Assembly: GCA_946537975.1 (NCBI GenBank)
Contig: CAMNGG010000252.1
Coordinates: 1 to 55,532 of the forward strand
Origin: an uncultured Treponema sp.
Lineage (GTDB): Bacteria; Spirochaetota; Spirochaetia; Treponematales; Treponemataceae
DNA: 55,532 nucleotides
Reading direction: 5' to 3'
Under the pieces are notes generated by a model. The model was not told the origin of the DNA, searched no databases, and saw only the letters and a list, made by a program, of their open reading frames with translations. The translations under genes were made by a program, and so were the position numbers. Shown here one piece after another: positions 41,501 to 50,729 of this stretch (positions are counted from its first letter, which is position 1; each line of letters starts with the position of its first letter).

Positions 41501-44500
41501 TTTGAAAGAAGCTCTTGAAGAAGATTCTCTTGATCTTAATTTCTGTTCTGTAGGCGAAGATGCGAATGAACTTTTTAAAAAAGATGATTCAGGACGTTGG
41601 GTAAGAAAGACAGATAAAGAACTTGCTTATGAAAGAGCCATTGATGAACAGAGTTCTAAATGGGATGAATTAGAAGCTGCTTTTACAGGTCTTGAAACTT
41701 TCCGAGGTAATTTCGAAGAAATTAAGAGAGAAGTATTTGAACAGTATTTAGATAAAGGTATACATTTTAATGAAACACAAATATATTTCAACGAAACACA
41801 GTGGCAGGAAGAAACTGTATACAGACTGTTGGAAGAAAATATTAATTTTGGCGCATTAGCCGAAACTGCCGAAGAAGTGGAGGCTCCAAATCATTCTCAG
41901 CGTATGGAACAGCGCTCCACAGTCCTCGAAGATATTTCTTCAAAGATTGTTTCCGGTGAAATTAAAGCAGCAGACTATCAGAAATACTACGAAAAAAAAT
42001 ATTCTGAATTGTTTAATTCTGAAATCAAAGCTGTTTCTGAAAACGTCGAACATGAAGAAGTTCAAACACTCAAAAAACTTAGTAAGGAACAACAACAGGC
42101 TCTCGATAATATTCGTTTTATTATGCGAAATGACACGATGATGAGAGTTTTGGAAGAAGTCGAACTTAATCGAATAGGTGGAAAATATAATTCGTTTGCA
42201 GAGCGCCTTGACCACATTGCTGATGTAATTCGTAATACTAATAGTGAATCACTTGTTGCAGTTATTGCAAATATTGATTTTTCAAAATATGAAACAAATC
42301 CAGCATCTGTCGAACAGAAAATATTTGATTTAACAAATATATTTGAATTTTGGGAACGAGGTTTGGCACTAAACAAAGAACTTGAAAATTCAAAAGAACA
42401 AACCATATCTAAAGAACCTGAGCAGCTTACTTCAAAAAAAGACATTAAGGCTATCCGTGAACAGTGCAGAGAAATCTTACAGAAGCCTGATTCTGAAATC
42501 ACAGAAGCAGATAAAGCTATTCTGGCACAGTACGAAGGTGCAGGCGGAATCAAAGAAGATAACCGTACTGCTTCCGGTATTTTGAACGAGTTCTATACGC
42601 CAAATAACCTTGTTGAAAAAGTATGGCAGATTGTAGATGCATACGCTCCTGGTGCAAAAACTGTTCTTGAGCCTTCTGCAGGTGTGGGCAAGTTTGCAAA
42701 TAACAGACCTAACAACGAGTTTACAATGCACGAACTTGATGAAACTTCCGCAAGAATTAATAAGATTCTTCATCCTGAAGCAAATGTTATTCATGGCGCA
42801 TATCAGAAGCAATTCTTCGATGCAGGCGAACGTATTCATACACCTGGGCAGAAAGTAAAGTATGATGTAGTTATCGGAAATCCGCCTTATGGATTGTACA
42901 ACGATAAGTACAAAGGACTTGGCGAGGGCAAAGAGTTCGACCGTTACGAGGAATACTTTATTTCAAAAGGCTTGGACGCTTTGAAAGATGATGATTCAAG
43001 ACTTGCTTTTGTAGTTCCATCAGGATTCTTGAATTCTTCAAAAGATAAGCAGAAAGAAATAATTGCTTCAAAAGGTCATATGATTGACGCATTCAGATTG
43101 CCTGAAAAGACATTCCCGACAACCGAAGTTGGTACTGATATTATCATTTTGAAAAAGTGGAAGCTTCCTGAAGGTCAAATGTATCCAGATAATTCCATGT
43201 TGCAAGCCGCCGTAGGTGCAATGTCTGACGGTAAGTATTTTGAAGCATATCCGGAGAAAATACTTGGTGAAGTAAAGACACGTACAAATCGTTTTGGAAA
43301 AGAAGAAAACTATGTTACAGTTCACGAAGGACTTACTATCCAGGACGAGCTGAACAAAATAGATTCATTCTTAAAGAATCCCAAAAATGAATGGACTGTC
43401 AAAGAACCTGAAAAATCAAGTTCGCCAAGTATTCAGCTCCAGCCTGCAGTAAACAAGGAGCAGACTGTAAGCCAGGATATTGCACAATCTACAGAAGTTG
43501 TCGAAGAAGAACTTGACGACCCTACAAAACGTCTGTATGAAGATCCAGACGGTATTTTCAAAACAAAACATCAGCTTACACGAGAAGAATTTGCAAAGTT
43601 CTATACAGGGGCAAACTTTACTCAGGAAGATTACAATATTTGGGGAGCAACAGACTGGAAGGGCAACGTTGATACTTCAAAGCTTACAGAAGCAGAACTT
43701 TCTTATCTCATATCAAGCGATAACTATGTAAAAATAAACGAAGGAGTTTATACAAATGCTATGCTTTATGCTACTGGTAATATCTATCAGAAGCTTGATG
43801 AACTTGAAGAAAATAAAGAAAACTTATCTTCTGAAAGCTACGAAAAAGCAAAAGCAATTCTCACAAATGCAATTCCAAAAGTTGTACCTATCGAAAATAT
43901 CAAAATAGACGCACTTTCTCCGCTTGCTCAGGAATTTAAAGTTCATCGTGAAGTTACATCATCACGCTGGTATATGGGAAGAACAGAATTACAGACTGTT
44001 GAGCTTGATATAGATCTTCGTGAAGATTTTATAAATTGGGCAACCAATTGCAGTTCGCTTGATAACTTTGATGAAAACAATCAGAGCATAAATTCAAGAC
44101 GTTCTATTTACAATTATTCTTCAGCTAAGATTTCACGAGAGGATATTCCTGAAGATATTTCCTGGACAGATATTGTAAATTACATCGACCGTGTTCCAGT
44201 CCCTACTCACATTGACGAGAAAAATGATACGAAAGAAGTAAAGAATAAGAAAAACCTTATTGCCGGAAATATCAAAGATGCTCGAAAGAATACCTGTTAC
44301 GAGCTTTTCAATCGCTACATTCAGGAAGGACTTCCACAGGAAGATAAGGAACGTCTACAGAGTACCTGGAATAAAATTTACAATGCTACTGTTCATGCAG
44401 ACTATAAAAAGCTTCCGCTTTTCATAGATGGAATGTCTACATTCAAAGGCGAACATCCGTTTATGCTTTATAAACAGCAGGTAGAAGGTGTATCACGTTT

Positions 44501-47500
44501 GCTTTCAAAAGGTAACGGTTTGCTCGCTTATGAAGTCGGAGTAGGTAAAACTGCTGCAGGTATTGTAACTACAATGGGACAGTTACAGACAGGAAGATGT
44601 AAGCGACCTGTTATAATTGTTCCAAATCAGGTATATAAAAAATGGGTTAATGATTTTAGGGAATTGTTTCCGGATGTAAAAATTAACGACTTATATAATC
44701 TTTCTGAAAAATACATTGATAAATATTTTGACGAAAGTACTCATTCTCTTTTAGTTGAGCCTGGTTCTGTTACTGTAATTACTGATTCAGCTTTACAGAA
44801 AATTACTTTCAGCGATGAGGTTTGTTCAAACGAGCTTGCAGAAGATTTCAGTTATTTACTTGGTGTAAGTGACGCTTTGCATAGTGGTGATGATAAAGAA
44901 AAAGCTAAAGCATATCAGAAGATTCAGAATGAAATCGGTAAAGCTTCACGTATACAGGTCAAGAAACTTCCTGAAGGTAGAGAGCAGGAAATTCAGCAGT
45001 CTTACATTTTCTTTGATAAATGTGGATTTGATAACGTTGTAATTGATGAAGCTCACAGATATAAGAATCTGTTTACAATTCCTCGCCCTAAACGTGGTGA
45101 TAAAGGCGCACGTGAATTTGAAGGACTTGGAACAGGTAAACCTTCTATCAGAGCTGAAAAAGTATTCGGAATTACAACGCTCATTCAGCGCAGAAACGAA
45201 GATAGAAACGTATTCCTTTTGACCGCTACACCGTTTACAAACAATCCTCTTGAAGTTTATTCAATGCTTTCTTTCATGGGAAGAAAGGAGCTTATAAACC
45301 GTCATATTTACGATGTAAGAGATTTCTGTACAGAGTTTGCGCAGACTAAATTTGAATATGCAGTAAAACCGAGTGGTGAAATTGAACCTAAGCAGGTAAT
45401 GAAAAACTTCAGAGGACAGAAGAAGCTCAAGAATCTTGTATTTGAATACATAGACGCAGTAAGTGCAAAAGAAGCAGGTATTGAACGACCGGAAGGCGAG
45501 CGACACCCAATCTATCTTGAACTTAGTCCTTTACAGCAGAGAATCATTAAACTGGAACAGGACGCTATTGCCGCCGCTGATAATCCTTATGTAACTCTTA
45601 AAGCAATGACTACAATGCGCACCTGTACGCTTTCTCCGGCTCTCTTAGACCCTGATGATTTTGCAAGTGTAGAAGATATTGTAATTCCACCAAAAAGTCA
45701 GATTGTCGAAAGTTCTCCAAAGCTTTCTTGGGTATGTAATACAGTTGCAGATCTTTACAAGCAGAAGCCTGAATGTGGACAGTTTATCTATATGCCACAA
45801 GGAAAAGACTATTTTGATGAAGTAAAGAGTTACCTTATTAAACAGGGAATCCCTGACGATGCTATTGATTATATTCATTCAACACACAATGGCAGTGCAG
45901 AAGATAAGGATAAAATTTCAGCACGTTTCAACAACAAGGAAGATAAATTAAAAATCCTTATCGGCACGGCCACAGTTGCGGAAGGTATAGACCTTAACGG
46001 TAACTCTATTGTTGAATACAATACAATGCTTGGCTGGAATCCTACGGAATCAATTCAGGTAGAAGGTCGTATCTGGCGACAGGGTAACGAGCAGGGCAAA
46101 GTTCATATCATGTATCCGCTTATGGAAAACTCAATAGACGCTCTTATCTATCAGAAGCATGATGAAAAGTCTAGCCGCATTAACTCTGTTCTTTCAAAAA
46201 CTGATGATGGAAAAGACGCTATTGATACAGATGAAATAAATCCGGAAACTATCAAGTTCGAGCTTATTACAGACCCTGAAAAGAAAATCAAAATGATTAT
46301 TGATGAAAAGACTGCCGAAAAGCGAAAGGAAATCAAAGTCATTGAAAATCGTCTTGAAACTATTCAGGAGCTTGAAGAAGATAGACAGAACTGTAAGACC
46401 CTGTACGATACCAACGTAGCAGAAAAAGAAAAATATAAATCTCTTTTGAAAACTGCACGAGAAGAATTGAAAGCTGATCCAAACAACTGGCAGAAAGAAG
46501 CAAGAGTTACAAGCAATGAAAGGGCAGTGGATACCTGCAATAAAGAAATTGCAAAGTCAAGAAACCGCCTTAATACAATCAGCTATAATTTCAATAAGTT
46601 TGATATTCACGAGCCTGAGCGTGAAGTACCTATTAAGCTTCAGGAGCTTGTAACAAAGAAAGCAGAACTTGAAGCTGATATTTCTGATATTGTAAACAGT
46701 AAGGACAGACTTATTGCAGATGAACAGAAAAAGCTTCTTGAAAAGAAGATTCTCTCAAAGCCAGTTGAAGAACTGCGCAGAGAATGGGTAGAGTATGTAA
46801 ACAAAAATACCTGGTACAAGAAGCAGAATGATAAATCAAAAGACAGAAACGAAACTGTTCAAGAGCCGCTTGAAGCTGTAAAAGATTTCACAGTTCCAGA
46901 GGTTATGCTCAAGAAACTTGATAAAGCTATGGAAGAAATGGACTTCAAAGTTTTACATAATTATCTCAATTGGGGAGATAGAGATATTATTAGTGATAGT
47001 CATGAAAATGATAAAGCCATTGTAATTCTGCGAGAGCATTATGAAAAAACAAAGGGAGTAAAACTTCCTGAACAGTTTAGAAAAACTACTGAATATCTTG
47101 TTTCTGTATGTGATGAAAAAACACTTCCCGAAGTATGTAAATTCAAATCAATGGAAGAAGCTGTTGCTTATGCTTGTAGTAGTTGGCATGGTGAAGCATA
47201 TCAGCGTGATGGCTATGTTGAATATGTAACCCTTGATAACTTTAAGAAAAACAGAGATGTTTCTGCATTGGCAAAGGATTTGCAAAAACATGAAGGCCAA
47301 GGTTATCTCGGTCATGGTTCACCAACTGGTTTTGGATATGATTGCAGTCCTAAGGGTGTAAAAATTGAAGCTTTTATAAATAAAAAACGAGAAGAATTCT
47401 TTGTAAACTGGAATCAGGTTGCAAAAATTAAAGCAAAACAATGGAACAGAGAATATCCGGCAGAATTTTCAATCAAAGACGAACCAAAGCGAGAAGGGGA

Positions 47501-48110
47501 GAAAAATCTCAAAAACATTCAAATGGTTCAGCAAGATTTGTTTGATTTTGATGAAGTCAAAGTACAAACAAAAACTCTTGATATTCGTATGCAGGGCTAC
47601 AATTCTCAGTTTATTCTCTCAGACCAGGCACTTGAAAATTATCGTGGACTACCGCCATTTATTAAGAAGTCAGACAATGAATGGGTAATCAGATGTAAAG
47701 GCGAAGATTTTTCTAAACCGCAGGAAGGAATTGCTTCTTATGAACTTGTAGATATAAGCCTTACAAAAGAACAGTTACAGGGAATTGTAAAATCACATCT
47801 TTTCGCACAGCAACAGGAAATAAGCCACAAGAAGTTTGATGATCCGGAATATAAAGGAAAGGTAATTTGTCCAAAGCCTGAAATTTCAGATATGCAGAAA
47901 GAACTGCTCAAATCAAATGGTATCTCTGATAACGATTTGAAGAAAATAACAAAAGAAAACTTCAACGAACTTCTCTGCGAAGGTGAAAAGCCAATCTTGA
48001 AAAAGAAATTGCCACAACCAAAACAGTTGAAGCAGGATGCAAATCAGAAGCTTCTTCCAAACACAACAATCGAAATAACCGAAGATACAGACTTTGATTA
48101 CGATTATTGA
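38577..48110 (+). CDS. Giant N6-adenine methylase / SNF2-like helicase fusion (DarB-like)
   Basis: 3,177 aa from ATG 38577 (CCAGGAGAAAACT before it). The N-terminal module (LKANGWAWSRHNGVWYPRT, about 40-58) is the 'W-S-R-x-x-x-W-Y' domain of polyvalent mobile-element proteins. A low-complexity linker (about 633-759) coincides with the nested gene. The methylase has EPSAGVGKFA (about 1365) and NPPY (1435-1438). The helicase has GVGKT (1988), DEAH (2157-2160), LLTATPFTNNP and QVEGRIWRQG (2494). Long coiled coil after 2560. Such proteins are large antirestriction factors delivered with the DNA. A start at 38526 is possible but lacks a ribosome site. Confidence 0.88.
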   Translation: MKIELIENTEFGFYNIKFSSRPDYEHNADMLNELKANGWAWSRHNGVWYPRTNEAKSKANNFATEFAKKYNEPEKSFGQELFERTQRIDEWKKEHLPQEQNNEPVHEETKFVELNDNQKKVYELLKATNNFSESQILEMVSKIDTAYQTENFDIPELSWEEIKSFIHADDSFDLAKDLRNVYNPNISETYNKINVVYNYIHDLMDFDVLGENQYERNADAEYHTMCEYIRHDILQPVCENIVMGRYSDFFDMQEDFISRREEKIADISKSYMENPAIKEQYIGMKRAELLKKAPEILKGREFNSWILNVDNDGHFLFYESNGYLKSEFLNEDKYNTVKDFLSKVEELDLLEESSKQLKEEYTKMHSLLEKPPVQIQEELIAKEVEEELSNADEEIDTSISEYNDLGIDTRTGELWNGEESEDISEPETQEEESTELTQTDLDNATKVIPENQYQFMLENAAGEEAEYFKQKLKNMATICADLQKHSNKENVNKDGSHPCKLHYFLGNCDWYISELDNDGIGFGYCILNGDLYNSEWGSVNVCGDSTYEQPLTKMSINVPIRINGSEFHRSVSPELDLHLDEDTTIERELYKLDSEYFADYKKYAEKDEKILAKSSEVSINIMEETNQKLEVEYGSKTDIGYERRAGISSGSNLDQGLEEPGAEADRGSDTGRGQRVLHSEREENGSLENSEGIPELHTFGRKSEISDLHIEEGLSGNNEILHSERSFEAGDSDLQQTGLENGQISHRVRTVEPGDGTGVNPNENTSSEPLHGNEEVIEKETPVYNINGTEYTQETIETLITEDIQNVLNDLNPAPVIEGIRLYQNPEQTGKVNILLQYNAKENETNWREDNLFNAVMVENLTFNGMPVDVNPITPEKSGTIEQYLEHFESLGVTNENEAIVKQAEMLDEQFDFAKLADDICQQSYEQSGAGFNYYIYFEEIAGLAGKDVAWVKENIEKIGEALEEHNDELLLDFNLKEALEEDSLDLNFCSVGEDANELFKKDDSGRWVRKTDKELAYERAIDEQSSKWDELEAAFTGLETFRGNFEEIKREVFEQYLDKGIHFNETQIYFNETQWQEETVYRLLEENINFGALAETAEEVEAPNHSQRMEQRSTVLEDISSKIVSGEIKAADYQKYYEKKYSELFNSEIKAVSENVEHEEVQTLKKLSKEQQQALDNIRFIMRNDTMMRVLEEVELNRIGGKYNSFAERLDHIADVIRNTNSESLVAVIANIDFSKYETNPASVEQKIFDLTNIFEFWERGLALNKELENSKEQTISKEPEQLTSKKDIKAIREQCREILQKPDSEITEADKAILAQYEGAGGIKEDNRTASGILNEFYTPNNLVEKVWQIVDAYAPGAKTVLEPSAGVGKFANNRPNNEFTMHELDETSARINKILHPEANVIHGAYQKQFFDAGERIHTPGQKVKYDVVIGNPPYGLYNDKYKGLGEGKEFDRYEEYFISKGLDALKDDDSRLAFVVPSGFLNSSKDKQKEIIASKGHMIDAFRLPEKTFPTTEVGTDIIILKKWKLPEGQMYPDNSMLQAAVGAMSDGKYFEAYPEKILGEVKTRTNRFGKEENYVTVHEGLTIQDELNKIDSFLKNPKNEWTVKEPEKSSSPSIQLQPAVNKEQTVSQDIAQSTEVVEEELDDPTKRLYEDPDGIFKTKHQLTREEFAKFYTGANFTQEDYNIWGATDWKGNVDTSKLTEAELSYLISSDNYVKINEGVYTNAMLYATGNIYQKLDELEENKENLSSESYEKAKAILTNAIPKVVPIENIKIDALSPLAQEFKVHREVTSSRWYMGRTELQTVELDIDLREDFINWATNCSSLDNFDENNQSINSRRSIYNYSSAKISREDIPEDISWTDIVNYIDRVPVPTHIDEKNDTKEVKNKKNLIAGNIKDARKNTCYELFNRYIQEGLPQEDKERLQSTWNKIYNATVHADYKKLPLFIDGMSTFKGEHPFMLYKQQVEGVSRLLSKGNGLLAYEVGVGKTAAGIVTTMGQLQTGRCKRPVIIVPNQVYKKWVNDFRELFPDVKINDLYNLSEKYIDKYFDESTHSLLVEPGSVTVITDSALQKITFSDEVCSNELAEDFSYLLGVSDALHSGDDKEKAKAYQKIQNEIGKASRIQVKKLPEGREQEIQQSYIFFDKCGFDNVVIDEAHRYKNLFTIPRPKRGDKGAREFEGLGTGKPSIRAEKVFGITTLIQRRNEDRNVFLLTATPFTNNPLEVYSMLSFMGRKELINRHIYDVRDFCTEFAQTKFEYAVKPSGEIEPKQVMKNFRGQKKLKNLVFEYIDAVSAKEAGIERPEGERHPIYLELSPLQQRIIKLEQDAIAAADNPYVTLKAMTTMRTCTLSPALLDPDDFASVEDIVIPPKSQIVESSPKLSWVCNTVADLYKQKPECGQFIYMPQGKDYFDEVKSYLIKQGIPDDAIDYIHSTHNGSAEDKDKISARFNNKEDKLKILIGTATVAEGIDLNGNSIVEYNTMLGWNPTESIQVEGRIWRQGNEQGKVHIMYPLMENSIDALIYQKHDEKSSRINSVLSKTDDGKDAIDTDEINPETIKFELITDPEKKIKMIIDEKTAEKRKEIKVIENRLETIQELEEDRQNCKTLYDTNVAEKEKYKSLLKTAREELKADPNNWQKEARVTSNERAVDTCNKEIAKSRNRLNTISYNFNKFDIHEPEREVPIKLQELVTKKAELEADISDIVNSKDRLIADEQKKLLEKKILSKPVEELRREWVEYVNKNTWYKKQNDKSKDRNETVQEPLEAVKDFTVPEVMLKKLDKAMEEMDFKVLHNYLNWGDRDIISDSHENDKAIVILREHYEKTKGVKLPEQFRKTTEYLVSVCDEKTLPEVCKFKSMEEAVAYACSSWHGEAYQRDGYVEYVTLDNFKKNRDVSALAKDLQKHEGQGYLGHGSPTGFGYDCSPKGVKIEAFINKKREEFFVNWNQVAKIKAKQWNREYPAEFSIKDEPKREGEKNLKNIQMVQQDLFDFDEVKVQTKTLDIRMQGYNSQFILSDQALENYRGLPPFIKKSDNEWVIRCKGEDFSKPQEGIASYELVDISLTKEQLQGIVKSHLFAQQQEISHKKFDDPEYKGKVICPKPEISDMQKELLKSNGISDNDLKKITKENFNELLCEGEKPILKKKLPQPKQLKQDANQKLLPNTTIEITEDTDFDYDY
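40474..40854 (+). CDS. Nested gene, 126 aa, in the +1 frame inside the giant gene
   Basis: TTGGAGGTAGAAT directly precedes the ATG, a strong ribosome site. The product (MAVKQILDMNDELEFPVEA..., VYYIAREKKMVAWKTPKEF, QAIQICNKQGWKTDRFHIEC) has a normal, folded-looking composition with Trp, Cys and aromatic residues. Over the same bases the giant frame is Gly/Ser/Glu/Arg-rich and low-complexity. That contrast suggests the nested frame carries the coding constraint here. It may be a real overprinted gene, or a former separate gene captured when two flanking genes fused. Function unknown. Confidence 0.6.
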   Translation: MAVKQILDMNDELEFPVEAILIKDWKSLELKQIGEVIPEEDNVYYIAREKKMVAWKTPKEFLNCTLSDGNLKSVIYISKKGFPAIMKSYTARGALKQAIQICNKQGWKTDRFHIECALSNLEMELE

Positions 48111-48143
48111 ATGAAAGTTAGTTAATTATTTACGGAAAGAGTT

Positions 48144-48177
48144 CACCGAGCGCAGGTCTGCGCTCGGTGTTATTTTT
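48144..48177. terminator. Palindrome copy 17 as terminator
   Basis: The 18-mer at 48148-48165 is extended by CACC/GGTG to a 26-bp stem (48144-48169) followed by TTATTTTTTT. It separates the convergent giant gene and integrase gene and is the last copy before the element end. Confidence 0.88.
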
Positions 48178-49296
48178 TTATTTGTTGAATAAATTATTAG
48201 AAGCGTCTTTTGTTTTATCAATCAGATATTGAAGCTCAGGCAGAGAAGGGCGAGTGTAATATTCTGTCATTGTGAGAGAACTGTGTCCTACTAATTCACG
48301 AACATCTTCTGCAGGAAGATTTCTTCTCATTCTTGTTACATACGTAAAACGTAATGAATGAGGAACTAGCTTCCGGTTGCCCAATGGATTTAGTTTCAAT
48401 AAGTTTACTTTTTTTATAAATGTTTTATAAAGGTGGTCTTGTGTAATAGGTTTACCAAGATGGGAAAACAGGAAATCATCAGAAGATAATTTATTAATAG
48501 CTATATAGTTTGCAACTTTTACAAGTGCTTCATCTGGTAGCGGAACAACACGATGTTTCTTATCTTCTTCATTTCCGGTCTTGTTGTAATCAGTTCTATA
48601 ACCATCATTCCTGCAAAATCCATTTACTTCAAGATATTGATTTTTCAGATTTATCTGATTGACCTTTAATGCTCTTGCTTCACCTAGACGTAAGCCACAA
48701 GTTGCCGCTAAATAAAACAAAAGATAATCCTGGTAATTATCCCATAAGTCAACTTGAAATATTTTATTCAATTCTTCAGTTGCAAACACATCACATTTTT
48801 TACTATTCCTTGCAAACTTTTGAAATTGAGGTTTTGGAACTTGATATTCACATTTCCAAATAGTTTCATCATAAATGTTGCCAAAAGTTTCAAGATAAAA
48901 ATTTTTCCAGGAGCCTGAATGATGTTTATGATTTTCTAAAAGATATTTTTCAATATCTGCGACACGTAATTCTTTGATATTATATTCTCCCCACTGCTGA
49001 ATTATAAGCTCGATGTGTTGTCTTTTTTGAAGTCTTGTTTTATCAGAAATTCTTTTTCCAAAACTTTGCAGTCGCTTTATATGTTCGCTTTCCGGAAGGT
49101 ACATATCTTTTGCAATATTCTTAATCAAATACTGATTCACAAAATTAAGCTTGGAAATATAAATTTCGGCCTGTTCTTTTGTCTTGCAATTTTTGCAAAC
49201 TCTCTTGTGTTTTTTGTGCAAGGAATCTTCGTAAATATAAAACCATTTTGAAATAATCTTGTCTTTTTTAAATACCTTTTCTTCTAAGATTTTCAT
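48178..49296 (-). CDS. int: Tyrosine recombinase (integrase)
   Basis: 372 aa from ATG 49296, 7 bases behind AAGGAGT. The N-terminal zinc-like CKNCKTKEQ and AP2-like arm-binding segment precede a SAM-like core domain. The catalytic domain has Arg in CGLRLGEARAL (about 203), HSLRFTYVTRM, GHSSLTMTEYYTR with the Tyr nucleophile, and intervening Lys. It would integrate and excise the element, probably at the neighbouring tRNA-Val. Encoded behind the XRE gene. Confidence 0.95.
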   Translation of the reverse strand: MKILEEKVFKKDKIISKWFYIYEDSLHKKHKRVCKNCKTKEQAEIYISKLNFVNQYLIKNIAKDMYLPESEHIKRLQSFGKRISDKTRLQKRQHIELIIQQWGEYNIKELRVADIEKYLLENHKHHSGSWKNFYLETFGNIYDETIWKCEYQVPKPQFQKFARNSKKCDVFATEELNKIFQVDLWDNYQDYLLFYLAATCGLRLGEARALKVNQINLKNQYLEVNGFCRNDGYRTDYNKTGNEEDKKHRVVPLPDEALVKVANYIAINKLSSDDFLFSHLGKPITQDHLYKTFIKKVNLLKLNPLGNRKLVPHSLRFTYVTRMRRNLPAEDVRELVGHSSLTMTEYYTRPSLPELQYLIDKTKDASNNLFNK

Positions 49297-49307
49297 AATC
49301 AAACTCC

Positions 49308-49631
49308 TTAATGTTTATAATATAATTCATAATAGGAATGAATTATTTTTTCAAAGGATTTGATTATTGGTGTTGGCAGTTTAATCAATTCTTTATATAA
49401 GGGTAGTGTGTTTTTTATGTAAATATCTTCAGGATTTCCTGTAATTAAATATTCAACAGTAACATTCAGCTCTTTAGCAATTTTATAACCAACATCAATT
49501 TTAGGTAAACATTCTCTATTATTTACATAACACAATAAAGTTGCGTATGAAACTCCAATCTTTTCGGATAACTGTTTTAATTGAATATCCTGATAACTAA
49601 GTTCGTTTTTTAAATTATCTTTAAAGCTCAT
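49308..49631 (-). CDS. XRE-family repressor-like regulator
   Basis: 107 aa. The HTH_3 domain covers about 16-68 (LKQLSEKIGVSYATLLCYVNNRECLPKIDVGYKIAKELNVTVEYL, recognition helix near SYATLLCYVNN). The C-terminal helices may dimerise. It lies directly upstream of int in the same direction, and a perfect inverted repeat abuts its start codon, so it likely represses itself and int. There is no clear ribosome site before ATG 49631. Confidence 0.85.
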   Translation of the reverse strand: MSFKDNLKNELSYQDIQLKQLSEKIGVSYATLLCYVNNRECLPKIDVGYKIAKELNVTVEYLITGNPEDIYIKNTLPLYKELIKLPTPIIKSFEKIIHSYYELYYKH

Positions 49632-49649
49632 AGTGCCAATATAGCACTA
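49631..49649. promoter_or_regulatory. Operator over the XRE/int promoter
   Basis: TAGTGC-CAATATA-GCACTA, a perfect 6+6 inverted repeat with 7-base spacer, overlapping the XRE start codon and a TATATT -10-like box. Typical auto-repressor site. Confidence 0.65.
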
Positions 49650-49800
49650 ATAAAATATTTTTTTATTGACAAAAATGATTTTTTAACTTACCTTGTTAAA
49701 TAAAGATGAAAAGTCCTCGTTTTAGAATAATATTTATCCTAAAAACAAGAACTTTAAGCCATTGAGAATTGTTTATTTTCTTATTCTTAAAAGAATTATA

Positions 49801-49874
49801 TGGGCAGTGAGAGGATCGAACTCCCGACATTCTGGGTGTAAACCAGACGCTCGTACCAGCTGAGCTAACTGCCC
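49801..49874 (-). tRNA. tRNA-Val (anticodon TAC)
   Basis: Minus-strand cloverleaf: acceptor GGGCAGT/ACTGCCC, D-arm GCTC...GAGC, anticodon stem TCTGG/CCAGA with loop TTTACAC (anticodon TAC, reads GTA), T-arm CGGGAGTTCGATCCTCTC and discriminator A; CCA is not encoded. Its 3' end faces the integrase gene, the usual arrangement for an ICE inserted at a tRNA 3' end. Confidence 0.93.
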
Positions 49875-50054
49875 GATAAGTTATGTTTAATTTATAACAT
49901 TTATACTCTTTTGTGTCAATAGAAAAGACCGAAAAATACAAGGAAATTTATACTTTTTTAATTAATTAAAGCCTTCCGATAATGACGATGATTATAAAGT
50001 GTGATAAAATTATTTACATTCAAAAGCAAGAGTGCAGATGCGGGAGTTTTTTTA

Positions 50055-50729
50055 TTGAATAAGGAATTAATAAGTAAAACAGGTCTCATTTTCTCTTTGA
50101 TTTTTCTCCTTTTTTCCTGCAAAAATACTGCTGAAACTAAACTGATTTTTAATGAAACAGAAACAATAAAAAAGAATGTAAAAGAAAGAGAGCAGGGAAT
50201 TACCTGGACACAGGAAATTGAACAGGAAAGACTTACCGAATATGTACCCCGTTCATCAGCCATGTTTGGACTGGAAGTACCCTATACTAAAGAATTATTT
50301 AAAATCACTAAATCTATGCAGGCAGCCGTCTATCCAAACATGGAGGATTTTGGAAGCCTTAATCTTAATAATCTTCCTCCTTTATTAAAAGAAAAAATCA
50401 ATAAATTCTGCGAAGCACTTTCACTGGACAAGCATGCTGGTGCGGAAAACTATTTCAATAGAAAATATATTTTTAATTACGTCTTCTTTGTAAAAGAGCT
50501 TGAGGAAGGCTGGGAAAATAATTTTGGTCAGACTTATCCTGAGCTTTCGGAAGATGAAAAACTCTTTACAAAATGGACCTTAGGAGAACCTTTTATAGGA
50601 GCAGAAATTACACAGATTCCTGTGCGTTTTTACACAAGCTGTGGTATTATAGATGTAACTCTATTTATAAACTCCAATGGAAATAATGAGCTTTACCAGA
50701 TTTCTATAAACAGGTGGAAAAAAGTATGA
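50055..50729 (+). CDS. Lipoprotein of unknown function (chromosomal flank)
   Basis: 224 aa from TTG 50055 behind CGGGAGTTTTTTTA; GTG 50001 is in frame but lacks a ribosome site. Signal peptide with lipobox LFSC (Cys about 24). The mature part is acidic with WTQEIEQERL, ELEEGWENNFG and a GAEITQIPVRFYTS strand near the end. No family recognised. Overlaps the next gene by 4 bases. Confidence 0.65.
   Translation: MNKELISKTGLIFSLIFLLFSCKNTAETKLIFNETETIKKNVKEREQGITWTQEIEQERLTEYVPRSSAMFGLEVPYTKELFKITKSMQAAVYPNMEDFGSLNLNNLPPLLKEKINKFCEALSLDKHAGAENYFNRKYIFNYVFFVKELEEGWENNFGQTYPELSEDEKLFTKWTLGEPFIGAEITQIPVRFYTSCGIIDVTLFINSNGNNELYQISINRWKKV

Noticed and set aside
5258-48165. CRISPR array
   Set aside because: Palindromes are dispersed over 43 kb between unrelated genes, not regularly spaced with spacers; no cas genes.
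5258-48165. REP elements driven by a RAYT transposase
   Set aside because: No RAYT-like (Y1 transposase) gene is seen in this window; it could exist elsewhere.
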